A stretch of DNA of 64,000 bases from DDH964 sp963806685 (GTDB lineage Bacteria > Desulfobacterota > Desulfuromonadia > Desulfuromonadales > DDH964): NCBI GenBank assembly GCA_963806685.1, contig CAWDZB010000007.1, forward strand, positions 1 to 64,000. Reading direction: 5' to 3'. The position numbers and the translations under genes are program-made. Shown here one piece after another: positions 16,254-25,065 of this stretch (positions within the stretch are counted from its first letter, which is position 1; each line of letters opens with the position of its first letter). The notes beneath the pieces were generated by a model, which was given only the letters and a program-made list of their open reading frames with translations, did no database searches and had not been told where the DNA came from.

Positions 16254-17600
16254 TCACCCGCCGGAACCGAAAAAGACCGTCGGCAGCCAGGTGATGATCT
16301 GCGGGAAGCTGACCATGACCACCAGGCCGATGAGCTGGATAACCACGAAGGGGACGATGCCCTTGTAGATGTCGCCCATGGTGTACTCCGGCGGCGCCAC
16401 CCCCTTGAAGTAGAAGAGCGCGTAGCCGAAGGGCGGGGTGAGGAAGGAGCACTGCAGGTTGACGCAGACCAGCATGGCGAACCACAGCGGATTGAATCCG
16501 AGATCCGCGGCGATGGGGGTGAAGATCGGCACCACCACCAGCAGAATCGCCGCCCAGTCGATGAACATGCCGAGGAAGAAGACCACCGCCATCATGATCG
16601 CCAGGACCACGTAGGGGCTGACGTCCATGCCGAGCAGAGTATCGGCCACCACGTCGCCGCCGCCCATGCTCAGGAAGACCACAGAGAAGACCTTGCCGCC
16701 GACGAACAGGAGCATGATCATGGAGGTGGTGCGCAGGGTCGAAATGCAGGCCTGCTTCAGGACCGGCCAGTTGAACTTCTTGTTGGCAATGGCCAGGACG
16801 ATGGCGCCGACGCAGCCCAGGGCTGCCGCCTCGGTTGGGGTGGCGACGCCGGCGAGGATCGTCCCCATCACCGTGAGAATCAGACCGAAGGGGGGGACGA
16901 AGCTCTTCAGGGTCATGGAGACCTTCTGGGCGGTGGTATGGGTCCGATCCTCCACCGGGATCGGCGGGCCGAGCTCCGGGTTGATGCCGCAGCGCACCAG
17001 CACGTAGATGATATAGAGCCCCGACAGGAGCAGGCCCGGCAGGATGGCTCCGGCGAAGAGCATACCGACGGAGGTCTCCTTCATCCCGGTCAGCCCGCCG
17101 TAGACGACCAGCATGATCGAGGGCGGGATAAGGATGCCGAGGGTTCCCGAGGAGCAGATGATGCCGGCTGCCAGCCCCCGATCGTAGCCGCGGCGCAGAA
17201 GCGACGGGCCGGCCATCAGCCCCATGGCGACGACCGAGGCGCCGATGATGCCGGTAGTGGCGGCAAAGACCGTGGAGACGACGATGACCGCCAGCCCCAG
17301 CCCGCCGCGCAGTCCGCCGAGAACGATATACAAGGCATCGAACAATCCCTCGGAAACCTGGGATCGATCGAGAATCTGCGCCATGAAGATGAACAGGGGG
17401 ACGGCGACCAGGGTGTAGTTGAGAAACAGTCCCCAGGAGTTGTTGACAAACAGGTTGAACAGGGCCGGCACGTTGCCGCCGTTGTCGATCAGGCCGAAGA
17501 CGGTGGCGACGCCGGCCAGGGTGATGGCCAGGGGATGCCCAAGGGCGATGCAGACCATCAGGGTAACGAACATGAGGATAGTGAGGATTTCCGGGCTCAT
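16254..17600 (-). CDS. dctM: TRAP transporter large permease subunit (DctM)
   Basis: A 448-residue membrane protein with about 12 helices, of the DctM family. Typical features are GHPLAITLAGVATVFG at the N-terminus, the central IICSSGTLGILIPPSIMLVVYGGLTG and the later WAAILLVVVPIFTPIAADLGFNPLWF. It couples Na+ or H+ entry to uptake of the acid delivered by DctP. The order dctP-dctQ-dctM is standard and the gap to dctQ is 24 bases. Lactate or another 2-hydroxy acid is the likely cargo from context. Confidence 0.93.
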   Translation of the reverse strand: MSPEILTILMFVTLMVCIALGHPLAITLAGVATVFGLIDNGGNVPALFNLFVNNSWGLFLNYTLVAVPLFIFMAQILDRSQVSEGLFDALYIVLGGLRGGLGLAVIVVSTVFAATTGIIGASVVAMGLMAGPSLLRRGYDRGLAAGIICSSGTLGILIPPSIMLVVYGGLTGMKETSVGMLFAGAILPGLLLSGLYIIYVLVRCGINPELGPPIPVEDRTHTTAQKVSMTLKSFVPPFGLILTVMGTILAGVATPTEAAALGCVGAIVLAIANKKFNWPVLKQACISTLRTTSMIMLLFVGGKVFSVVFLSMGGGDVVADTLLGMDVSPYVVLAIMMAVVFFLGMFIDWAAILLVVVPIFTPIAADLGFNPLWFAMLVCVNLQCSFLTPPFGYALFYFKGVAPPEYTMGDIYKGIVPFVVIQLIGLVVMVSFPQIITWLPTVFFGSGG

Positions 17601-17624
17601 AAAAATTCCTTCTCCGGGCTCCGG

Positions 17625-18125
17625 TTAGCGGTCGATGCCGCGCAGGCTGCGGATATCGTTGATGAGTTTTGCCAGGCCCTGCAGCAGCAGCAGGACGAAG
17701 CCGACGGCCATCACGGTCTTCCAGGGATAGATCGGTGGCCCCCAGGAGGACGAGGCCCGCTCCCACAAGGTCCAGGAGGTGATCGCGTACTTGATCGAGT
17801 AAACGCTGAACAAACCGACCGTCGGCAGGAAAATCACCAGGTTGGTGACAATCCGCAGGATGGTGCGCGGCTTGGCCGGCAGCTTCGCCTCGAAAACGTC
17901 GATGGCGACGTGGCCGTCGTGCTTGTGGCAGAAGGCGAAGCCGAGCATAAAATGGGCGCCGTAGAGGAAGGTGGTCAGCTCGAAGCCCCAGGACGTCGGA
18001 GCGTCGAAGCAGTAGCGCATGATGACCTCGTAGACCACCACCGCCACCAGCGGGATCGCCAGCAGGGAGGTGGTCACGCCGACTTTTTCGTTGAGGGCGT
18101 CGATGGCCCGCTCAAACTTGAGCAT
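17625..18125 (-). CDS. dctQ: TRAP transporter small permease subunit (DctQ)
   Basis: A 166-residue protein with four hydrophobic helices, of the DctQ family. The helix with EVIMRYCFDAPTSWGFELTTFLYG is typical, and the final helix is followed by LAKLINDIRSLRGIDR. It forms a heterodimer with DctM in the inner membrane. It lies between dctP and dctM in one operon but is separated from dctP by a strong stem-loop. Confidence 0.9.
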   Translation of the reverse strand: MLKFERAIDALNEKVGVTTSLLAIPLVAVVVYEVIMRYCFDAPTSWGFELTTFLYGAHFMLGFAFCHKHDGHVAIDVFEAKLPAKPRTILRIVTNLVIFLPTVGLFSVYSIKYAITSWTLWERASSSWGPPIYPWKTVMAVGFVLLLLQGLAKLINDIRSLRGIDR

Positions 18126-18152
18126 AGGGGTGTCTCCACTTGAGTTGCGGTG

Positions 18153-18186
18153 CCGGTGCCCCCGGCCTTGTGGCCGGGGGCACCGG
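18153..18186 (-). repeat. Intercistronic stem-loop between dctP and dctQ
   Basis: A perfect 15-bp GC-rich stem (arms 18153-18167 and 18172-18186) with a 4-base loop and no T-run. Placed just after the binding-protein gene, it most likely protects the dctP part of the mRNA or limits read-through, giving more binding protein than permease. Confidence 0.7.
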
Positions 18187-18206
18187 GATAAATAAGGGCC
18201 AGCTGT

Positions 18207-19382
18207 TTACTCGAGGTGGTGGCCCTTGGAATGCTGCTCACCGCTGATGTAGGTTTCGTAAGGCCAGGGAGCGACGCGGCTCTTGATTTCACGCCACGGG
18301 GCATAGTCCTTGCGGAACTCCTCCTGGGAATCGAGGGTTTTTTTCACGTCGGGATACTTGGCCTTGAGCCCCTCGATGTACTCGTGGGTGGTTTTGGCAA
18401 AGGTATTGAGGGTGTCGTCGTCCATGGTCACGAACTCGACCTTCTTCTTGAACTGCTTGACCGCCTCGGCATCGAGGTTCTCCATCCAGGTCGCACTCCA
18501 CAGCTGGGTTTCCTTGGCGGCGGTCTTGACGATCCACTTGAGGTCGTCGGGAAGCTTGTTCCAGGCGTCCTTGTTGAAGAAGATCGAGCACTGGGAGGCA
18601 TTCTGGTGAACGCCCGGTTCGATGACGTACTTGGTGATATCGTCGAAGCCCATCGGCAGGTCCATGGCCGGGGAGCTGAACTCGGCGGCATCGATCACGC
18701 CGCGCTCCAGGGCCAGGTAGACTTCGCCGCCGGGCAGCGGCGAGACGCTGACGCCCAGTTTGGTCAGGATGTCCATGTACCAGCCGACGGTGCGGACGCG
18801 CATACCCTTGAAGTCGGCCATCTTGGTGGCCTTCTTGTTGGAGAGCATCCCCATGTCCTGGCCGGTCTGGCCGGCGGGGAAAGCAACCAGGTTATAGCGG
18901 CCGTAGAGCTCCTGCATCTGCTCCAGCCCGCCGCGCTCATAGAGCCAGATGTTGTAGCCCTGCTCGTCGAGGCCGAATGGGACGTCAGCGAAGGAAACGA
19001 AGTTCTCGTTCTTCCCTTTCCAGTAACCCGGCCAGTCGTGGCCGACTTCGGCGGCCCCCTTGCTGACCGCGTCGAAGGTTTCCATGGCCCCCACCAGTTC
19101 GCCGGCGGAGAAGGTTTTGATGTCGAGGCGGCCGCCGGAGGCGAGCTTCACGGTGTCGGCGAAGTGCTGGGCGACGTCGTAGAAGAGCAGCCCCTTGCTC
19201 CAGGGCATGACCATTTTCCAGTGGAACTTCTTGTCCGAGGTCTTGATGGTGCGAAGCTCCTTCTTCACCTCTTCATGCCGCTTGTCGATACCAAACTTCT
19301 CTTTTTTGGCAGCGAAGGCCTGGGGGACCGCCGTCAGCGACAGCGCGACGGTCAGGACGAACAGTAACCGGATTACTTTCAT
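18207..19382 (-). CDS. dctP: TRAP transporter substrate-binding protein (DctP family)
   Basis: A 391-residue periplasmic protein with a signal peptide (about 1-24, ending AFA). A DctP fold follows: WKMVMPWSKGLLFYDVAQHFADTV..., the ligand-binding arginine region KMADFKGMRVRTVGWYMDIL, then GGEVYLALERGVIDAAEFSSP. The W-R-E/F-S-P region and TRAP context resemble the binding proteins for lactate and other 2-oxo or 2-hydroxy acids, but the ligand cannot be fixed from sequence. GGAGGAAAAGTT precedes the ATG. A TGGTATTACCA operator lies about 110 bases upstream. Confidence 0.9.
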   Translation of the reverse strand: MKVIRLLFVLTVALSLTAVPQAFAAKKEKFGIDKRHEEVKKELRTIKTSDKKFHWKMVMPWSKGLLFYDVAQHFADTVKLASGGRLDIKTFSAGELVGAMETFDAVSKGAAEVGHDWPGYWKGKNENFVSFADVPFGLDEQGYNIWLYERGGLEQMQELYGRYNLVAFPAGQTGQDMGMLSNKKATKMADFKGMRVRTVGWYMDILTKLGVSVSPLPGGEVYLALERGVIDAAEFSSPAMDLPMGFDDITKYVIEPGVHQNASQCSIFFNKDAWNKLPDDLKWIVKTAAKETQLWSATWMENLDAEAVKQFKKKVEFVTMDDDTLNTFAKTTHEYIEGLKAKYPDVKKTLDSQEEFRKDYAPWREIKSRVAPWPYETYISGEQHSKGHHLE

Positions 19383-19491
19383 AACTTTTCCTCCACGACG
19401 GAAAGGGGTGAGGGACCCCGCCGGCCTGGTTGCCGACGGGACGGCCTTTGTGGCCCGTAAATCAAAGGGCCTGACGAAATCTTTACTGTAG

Positions 19492-19502
19492 TGGTAATAC
19501 CA
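19492..19502 (-). promoter_or_regulatory. FadR/GntR-type operator upstream of dctP
   Basis: TGGTAATACCA is an 11-bp palindrome of the form TGGTNNNACCA, the core recognised by FadR-subfamily GntR regulators such as LldR and PdhR. On the minus strand it lies just downstream of a possible -10 (TATATT, 19505-19510), so a bound repressor would cover the start of dctP transcription. The regulator gene is not in this window. Confidence 0.65.
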
Positions 19503-19661
19503 TTAATATAATCAGGCCATGGTGTCAAGGAAAAATAGAAATGTGTTTTGAATTTCATCCTGACGCACCTCGAAGGAATTCCCGTGTTTATGTTTTTTCG
19601 TTTAAAATTAAATAGTTTTGAACTTTTAAGAAGGTTTTTTGGGAGCTGGGGGATTGGGGGC

Positions 19662-19690
19662 TTGACAGGGTCAGCAAGGGCCATTAGTAT
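19662..19690 (+). promoter_or_regulatory. Promoter for lutC and the lutBA fusion
   Basis: TTGACA (perfect) and TAGTAT (4 of 6) are separated by 17 bases, placing the transcription start near 19697, directly before the operator at 19703-19713. Confidence 0.6.
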
Positions 19691-19702
19691 AAAGACAAAA
19701 AT

Positions 19703-19713
19703 TGGTAAGACCA
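19703..19713 (+). promoter_or_regulatory. FadR/GntR-type operator upstream of lutC
   Basis: TGGTAAGACCA again fits TGGTNNNACCA. It overlaps the first transcribed bases and lies 14 bases before the lutC start codon, beside the ribosome site AAGGGGGAG. The same core beside the divergent dctP promoter implies one regulator for uptake and oxidation. Confidence 0.65.
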
Positions 19714-19727
19714 CTTAAGGGGGAGCC

Positions 19728-20294
19728 ATGGTAGCAAGTGAAAGCTTTAGTGAGAAATTTTCCGCCGCCGCCCGCCTGGTTGGTGCCGAGGTAATTGAGT
19801 GCCCCGATTCCCGGGCGGCGGCCGACTATATCGTGGCGCAGGCCGGGGGACCGATCCTCCCACCGCTCGGGGCCAGCCTGGACCGGGTGGGCCTGGCCGA
19901 CTTGCTGCATCGGGCCGGCGCAACGCTCCTTCCCAAGGTGGACCGACAAAGTGCCGCCTCGGCCGGGGCCGGCGTGACCGGGGCCAACTTCGCCTTCGCC
20001 GCCACCGGCACGGTGGTTCTCGAGAGCACCCCGGAACCGGTGCGCTTGGCCACCACCCTGCCGGATCGCCACTTCGTGCTGCTCGACCCGGCCAAAATCG
20101 TGGCCGACGATTTTGCAGCGGTTCCTCACCTGCGCGAATTTCATCGCCGCCAGCCGCGCAACTATCTGGCCTACATCACTGGCCCGAGCCGCACCGCAGA
20201 CATCGAGCGGGTCCTGACCATTGGGGTTCACGGCCCGCGGGAACTGCACATCCTGCTGGTGTCCGGGCTGTCGGAGGACTTTCTGGAGCTGTAA
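19728..20294 (+). CDS. lutC: LutC-type LUD-domain protein (lactate utilization)
   Basis: A 188-residue LUD-domain protein. The signature region GANFAFAATGTVVLESTPEPVRLATTLPDRHFVLLDPAKIVADD and YITGPSRTADIERVLTIGVHGPRELHILLV match the LutC/YkgG family. LutC is part of the LutABC L-lactate oxidising complex; its own role is not catalytically defined. Strong ribosome site AAGGGGGAG. It precedes the LutB-LutA fusion by 59 bases containing a hairpin. At 188 residues it is slightly shorter than Bacillus LutC. Confidence 0.88.
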   Translation: MVASESFSEKFSAAARLVGAEVIECPDSRAAADYIVAQAGGPILPPLGASLDRVGLADLLHRAGATLLPKVDRQSAASAGAGVTGANFAFAATGTVVLESTPEPVRLATTLPDRHFVLLDPAKIVADDFAAVPHLREFHRRQPRNYLAYITGPSRTADIERVLTIGVHGPRELHILLVSGLSEDFLEL

Positions 20295-20310
20295 ATATGC
20301 TAAAGATCCT

Positions 20311-20339
20311 ATCGGTCCCATGAGACCCATGGGACCGAT
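20311..20339 (+). repeat. 12-bp inverted repeat between lutC and the lutBA fusion
   Basis: The arms 20311-20322 and 20328-20339 are exact complements around a 5-base loop, built from repeated CCCATG/GGTCCC words. No T-run follows. It may tune read-through, or be a member of a dispersed intergenic repeat family. Confidence 0.55.
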
Positions 20340-20353
20340 GAAAAGAGGCCCTC

Positions 20354-22501
20354 ATGAACAAAGAACGCAGCAAACAATACAAGTCGCGCATCACTCAGGC
20401 GCTGGCGACACCGAAACTGCAGGACGCCCTGCACCGCTTCGGCGACGCCTACGTCGTTTCCCGCGAAAAGGCCTTTGCCGGTCTCGACTTCGAGGCGCTG
20501 CGCCAGGAAGTGGCGCGCATCAAGGATGAGGTACGGACCAATCACCAGCGCTACCTCGATGAGTTCACCCGCAACGCAGAGGCCGCCGGCGCCAAGGTCT
20601 TCCTCGCCCGCACCGCCGCGGATGCCAATACCTACATCGCCGAACTGGCACGGGCCCGCGGCGTGGAACTGGTCGTTAAAAGCAAGAGCATGGCCAGCGA
20701 GGAGATCCACCTCAACCCGGCACTGGCCGAAGCCGGGGTGAAGGCCCTGGAAACCGACCTCGGCGAGTGGATCATCCAGCTCGCCGGGCAGCGTCCCAGC
20801 CACATGGTGATGCCGGCGATCCACATGTTTCGCGACGAGGTGGCGGAACTCTTCTCCAAGGTTACCGGCCGGCAGGAGTCGGACGAGATCGAACACCTGG
20901 TGCGGGTCGCCCGCGAGCAGCTGCGCCAGGGGTACCTCGATGCCGGCATGGGGATCTCCGGGGCGAACATCGCCGTGGCCGAGACCGGCGGCATCGCCCT
21001 GGTCACCAACGAGGGAAATGCCCGGCTGGCCACCACCCTGCCGAAGATTCACGTCGCCCTGGTCGGGATCGAGAAGCTGGTGCCGACCCTGGAGGACGCT
21101 GCGACGATCGTCCGGGTGCTGCCGAAGAACGCCACCGGCCAGTTGCTGACCTCCTACGTCACCTGGATCCGCGGCGCCGTCCCCTGCGGCGACACGGACA
21201 AGGAGCTGCACATCGTCCTGCTCGACAACGGCCGCAGCGCCCTGGCCGAGTCCCCCCACTGCCAGGATGCCCTGCGCTGCATCAAGTGCGGCGCCTGCGC
21301 CAACGTCTGCCCGGTCTACCAGACCGTCGGCGGCCATGTCTTCGGCCACATCTATATCAGCGCCATCGGCATCATCCTCACCGCCTTCTTCCACGGTCTC
21401 GACAAGGCCGCCGAAATCGTCCGCGCCTGCATCGGCTGCCGAGCCTGCGTCGCCGTCTGCCCGGCAGACATCGACTTGGAGAACATCATTCTCAGCCTGC
21501 GCGAAACGATTGGCCAGGAGGAGGGAATCGGTCTCGGCAAGTCCATCGTCTTCCGCAAGGTGATGCGCAACCGCAAACTGTTTCACAGCCTGATCCGTGC
21601 CGCCAGCCTGCTGCAGAAACCGGTCACCGGCGGCGGCCGGACGATCCGTCACCTGCCGCTCTTCTTCTCCTCCCTGACCGAGTGGCGAACCCTGCCGGCA
21701 GTCGCTGAAAAGCCGCTGCGCGACCTCTGGAGAAGTGTTCCGCAAAAACTGGAAAAGCCGCGCTACAAGGTCGCCCTGTTTGGCGGCTGCGCCAACGATT
21801 TTCTCTATCCGGAGCTCGGCCTGGATGTGATCAAGGTGATGAACAAGCTCAACGTCGAGGTCTCCTACCCCCAGAAGCAGAACTGCTGTGGCGTTCCGGC
21901 CCTCTACTCGGGGGACAAGGAGACCGCGGTGGCACTCGCCGAACAGAACGTCGCGGCGATGCTGGAGGGAAATCCTGATTTCGTCATCACCACCTGCCCG
22001 ACCTGCACCATGGCGCTGCAGCGCGACTTTGTCGAATTCCTGCACGACAACCCGGTCTGGGCGGCAAAGGCCGAACACCTCGCAAAGATCACCAGGGATG
22101 CCGCCGGCTTCATCGTCAACCAGCTCGGCGCCGCCGAAGAATTCAAGGGCCTCGCCGACCCGGAGAAGGTCACCTACCACGACTCCTGCCACCTCAAACG
22201 CGGTGCCGGGGTCTGGAAGGAACCGCGCCACCTGCTGGTCACCTCAGGCCGGGACCTGGTCGAGATGGAGCACGCCGATCGCTGCTGCGGCTTCGGCGGC
22301 TCCTACTCCCTGACCAGCCACCCGGATATCTCCAAGCGCATCCTCGGTGACAAAGTCGCCGACATCGAAAAGTCCGGCGCCACCTGCGTCGCCATGGACT
22401 GCCCGGGCTGCATGCTGCAGCTGCGCGGCGGTCTCGAGAAAAAGGGCGCCCAGGTCCGCGCCATGCACACCATCCAGCTCCTGGCGGAGGCAATCGACTG
22501 A
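20354..22501 (+). CDS. Fused LutB-LutA L-lactate oxidation protein (LUD + 2x[4Fe-4S] + 2xCCG)
   Basis: A 715-residue fusion. Residues 1 to about 300 are a LutB-type LUD domain (GISGANIAVAETGGIALVTNEGNARL...). Two [4Fe-4S] motifs follow near 308 (CIKCGACANVCP) and 358 (CIGCRACVAVCP). Residues about 470-715 are LutA-like with two CCG domains (QNCCGVPALYSGD near 509; DRCCGFGGSYS near 642, with YHDSCHLKRG before it). In Bacillus, LutA and LutB are separate proteins of one complex, so the fusion keeps them 1:1. It would oxidise L-lactate to pyruvate with LutC. The ATG at 20354 lies 13 bases after the hairpin repeat, with AAAGAGG upstream. Confidence 0.9.
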   Translation: MNKERSKQYKSRITQALATPKLQDALHRFGDAYVVSREKAFAGLDFEALRQEVARIKDEVRTNHQRYLDEFTRNAEAAGAKVFLARTAADANTYIAELARARGVELVVKSKSMASEEIHLNPALAEAGVKALETDLGEWIIQLAGQRPSHMVMPAIHMFRDEVAELFSKVTGRQESDEIEHLVRVAREQLRQGYLDAGMGISGANIAVAETGGIALVTNEGNARLATTLPKIHVALVGIEKLVPTLEDAATIVRVLPKNATGQLLTSYVTWIRGAVPCGDTDKELHIVLLDNGRSALAESPHCQDALRCIKCGACANVCPVYQTVGGHVFGHIYISAIGIILTAFFHGLDKAAEIVRACIGCRACVAVCPADIDLENIILSLRETIGQEEGIGLGKSIVFRKVMRNRKLFHSLIRAASLLQKPVTGGGRTIRHLPLFFSSLTEWRTLPAVAEKPLRDLWRSVPQKLEKPRYKVALFGGCANDFLYPELGLDVIKVMNKLNVEVSYPQKQNCCGVPALYSGDKETAVALAEQNVAAMLEGNPDFVITTCPTCTMALQRDFVEFLHDNPVWAAKAEHLAKITRDAAGFIVNQLGAAEEFKGLADPEKVTYHDSCHLKRGAGVWKEPRHLLVTSGRDLVEMEHADRCCGFGGSYSLTSHPDISKRILGDKVADIEKSGATCVAMDCPGCMLQLRGGLEKKGAQVRAMHTIQLLAEAID

Positions 22502-22536
22502 CCGCCACGAGATCAAGTCCCACCCTCCTCTCCCTG

Positions 22537-22567
22537 GCCCCGGTTTCGACCGGGGCATTTTTTTCTT
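22537..22567 (+). terminator. Rho-independent terminator after lactate genes
   Basis: The stem GCCCCGGT/ACCGGGGC closed by a TTCG tetraloop is followed by an almost unbroken T-run of nine. Confidence 0.92.
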
Positions 22568-22681
22568 TTGACGGATTAAATAAAACGTTATATTGGCAGG
22601 CAAAACATAAGGGGCGGGAACGGGCAGGCAACTCACCCGAACCCGCCCTCTTGCACTAGGTTCGTTTTCGGGAGGCTTTTG

Positions 22682-24964
22682 ATGAACAGGTTGTACCGGT
22701 GGATTTCCAGCTTGGTCGGGCTCAAGATTGCCACGGCCTTGTTCATTATTCTTTCCCTGATCATGGCAGTGGCCACCTTTCTGCTGGTGACCAATCGCAG
22801 TACGGCGCTGCGCCAGCAGATGGAGCTTCGCGCCCGGGCGATGACCGTCCTCGGCGCCCGGAGCATGTCGCTGGCCCTGGAGCAGGCGCTGGCCGACGGC
22901 ACGTTCACCGCCGACCAGCTGTTCGACACCGACTACCGGAAGATCACCGCGGGACCGCTCGCCAAAAGCGCGGCGCCCAAGTACCACACCTCCTACGACC
23001 AATTTCTCGATGCCCATATTCAGCCCCTGGAAGACGCGGTGCTGGAGCAGGACGCCTCGGTGCTGTTCGCCGTGCTGGTCGACCGCAATGGCTACCTCCC
23101 CACTCACAACTCCCGCTACTCCCTGCCGCTGACCGGGGACCCGCAGCAGGACCGCGCCAGCAACCGGACCAAGCAGATTTTCGCCGATCCGGTGGGACTG
23201 GCTGCAGCCCGCTACGACGGCAGCGACGGCGGCGGGGTGCTGCGCCAGGAATACCATCGCGATACCGGGGAACTGGTCTGGGATTTCGCCGCCCCGGTGA
23301 GTGTCCGGGGCCGCCATTGGGGCGCCTTCCGGGTTGGCTTTTCGAATGCCAGTATGGAGCAGCAGGTGGCCCGGCTGCGCAATACCCTGCTCTGGTCTGT
23401 GGGGGTGATCCAGGCGATCATCTTCTTTTCCCTCTGGTTCGTCCTGACCTATTTCGTCCGTCCCCTCAAACGCCTGACCGGGGTCGCCGAGCAGCTGGCC
23501 AACGGCCAGCTCGACCAGCAGATCGAGATCGAGACCCACGATGAGATCGGCCAGCTCGGACGGGCCTTCAACCGCATGACCCAGGTGATCTTCAAGGATC
23601 TGGAGATGGAGGTCGACAAAGGGGGGAAACTGGTGGTCGGCGTCAAGCAGACCATCCAGCAGCTTTCCAGCAGCGCCAACCAGCTGATGGCCATCTCCGC
23701 CCAGCAGGCGGCCGGTGCCAACCAGCAGGCCTCGGCGGTGCAGGAGGCGACGACCACGGCCGCCGAGATCGCCGCAACCGCCCGGCAGGTCGCCGGCAAC
23801 GCCCTGCGCGTCGAGGAGCTCGCCGTGCAGACGACCCGGGCCGGCGACGACGGCATGCAGGCGGTGGAGAGCGCCGTTGCGGGAATGGTGGAACTCAAGA
23901 CCCAGGTGCAGGCGATCGCCGAGGCGATGCTCGAACTGACGGAAAATTCGCAGAAGATCGGCGGCATCATCGAACTCATCGATGAAATTTCCGACCAGAC
24001 CAACCTGCTGGCACTCAATGCGGCCATCGAGGCGGCCGGCGCCGGGGAAGCGGGAAAACGCTTCACCATCGTCGCCAACGAGGTCAAGCGCCTGGCGCAG
24101 CGCACCGTCGCCGCCACCGGCCAGATCAAGGCCCTGGTCGAGGCCAGTCAACAGGCGACGCGAGAGACAACCCGGCTGAGCACGGCCGGAAGCCAGGGGG
24201 TCGACGGTGCCAGCGCGCTGGTCACCCGCATCGCCGAAAAGCTGACCACCATCCTCGCCATGGTCGAGGAGACCACCGGCGCGGCCCGCGAGATCAAGGT
24301 CTCCACCCAGCAGCAGGACACCGCCAGCGAACAGATGGCCGAGACCATTACCGAGGTCCGGGACGTGGCGACCCAGGTGGCGGCCAGCGCCGACGAGATG
24401 TCCCTGGCGATCAGCGACCTGACCGCCCTCGCCGAACAGCTGCGCAACACCCTGGAAATCGGGCTTCAGGAAAAAGGGAAGGTCAAGGCGGAAAACGGCG
24501 CCCGGATGATGGTGAAGATCCTCGAGGACGCCCTGCAAAAGGGCCGCTTCACCCCGGAGGAGCTGTTCGACGAGAACTACCAGGCGATTCCCGGCGTCGA
24601 CCCGCCGAAGTACCATACCCGCTACGATCGCTACCTCGATGAGACGATCCCAGGGATGGAGGACACCTTCCTGGCCGACAACCAGGTGGTCTTCGCGGTA
24701 CTCGCCGACCGCAACGGCTACGTCCCGACCCACAACACCCGATACAGCCAGCCGCTGACCGGAGATCCTCAGCAGGACCGGCTCAACAACCGCACCAAGC
24801 GGCTGTTCGACGACCCGGTTGGACTGGCCGCGGCACGCAATACCGGTGGGATCCTGGTGCAGACCTACAATCGGGATACCGGAGAAAAGATGTGGGACAT
24901 CTCCGCGCCGGTGACGGTGCAGGGACGCCACTGGGGAGCCTTCCGCATCGGTTACACCATGTAG
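22682..24964 (+). CDS. Chemoreceptor with duplicated sensor domain, one periplasmic and one cytoplasmic
   Basis: A 760-residue methyl-accepting protein. A membrane helix (about 12-36), a periplasmic sensor (about 55-225), a second helix (about 235-258), a HAMP region (about 258-312) and a signalling domain with the tip EISDQTNLLALNAAIEAAGAGE (about 435-455) are followed, at about 605-760, by a second copy of the sensor. The copies share DRNGY-PTHN-RYS-PLTGDPQQDR, NRTK-IF-DPVGLAAAR and GRHWGAFR-G. The C-terminal copy has no helix after the signalling domain and must be cytoplasmic. ATG at 22682 has GGGAGG 8 bases upstream; the TTG before it is also possible. It may compare a ligand on both sides of the membrane. 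Confidence 0.88.
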   Translation: MNRLYRWISSLVGLKIATALFIILSLIMAVATFLLVTNRSTALRQQMELRARAMTVLGARSMSLALEQALADGTFTADQLFDTDYRKITAGPLAKSAAPKYHTSYDQFLDAHIQPLEDAVLEQDASVLFAVLVDRNGYLPTHNSRYSLPLTGDPQQDRASNRTKQIFADPVGLAAARYDGSDGGGVLRQEYHRDTGELVWDFAAPVSVRGRHWGAFRVGFSNASMEQQVARLRNTLLWSVGVIQAIIFFSLWFVLTYFVRPLKRLTGVAEQLANGQLDQQIEIETHDEIGQLGRAFNRMTQVIFKDLEMEVDKGGKLVVGVKQTIQQLSSSANQLMAISAQQAAGANQQASAVQEATTTAAEIAATARQVAGNALRVEELAVQTTRAGDDGMQAVESAVAGMVELKTQVQAIAEAMLELTENSQKIGGIIELIDEISDQTNLLALNAAIEAAGAGEAGKRFTIVANEVKRLAQRTVAATGQIKALVEASQQATRETTRLSTAGSQGVDGASALVTRIAEKLTTILAMVEETTGAAREIKVSTQQQDTASEQMAETITEVRDVATQVAASADEMSLAISDLTALAEQLRNTLEIGLQEKGKVKAENGARMMVKILEDALQKGRFTPEELFDENYQAIPGVDPPKYHTRYDRYLDETIPGMEDTFLADNQVVFAVLADRNGYVPTHNTRYSQPLTGDPQQDRLNNRTKRLFDDPVGLAAARNTGGILVQTYNRDTGEKMWDISAPVTVQGRHWGAFRIGYTM

Positions 24965-25065
24965 CCTGCCGGGCCTGATGCAGCAAAACCAGTCCCCCTC
25001 TTGGCAACGCCTTCGCAGCTGTGGCAAGATGAGTATTTTGTGGCCTTTCCCCCGACAGGAGCCCC

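Noticed and set aside
15676..17766. A 696-codon minus-strand frame over the TRAP permease region
   Set aside because: Only its last 169 codons (universal stress protein) are real. The rest is a shadow of dctM with an arginine/glycine-rich, low-complexity translation and no ribosome site.
22244..25027. A 927-codon minus-strand frame opposite the chemoreceptor and LutB-LutA genes
   Set aside because: Antisense shadow of two well-supported plus-strand genes in GC-rich DNA; no domain or start signal.
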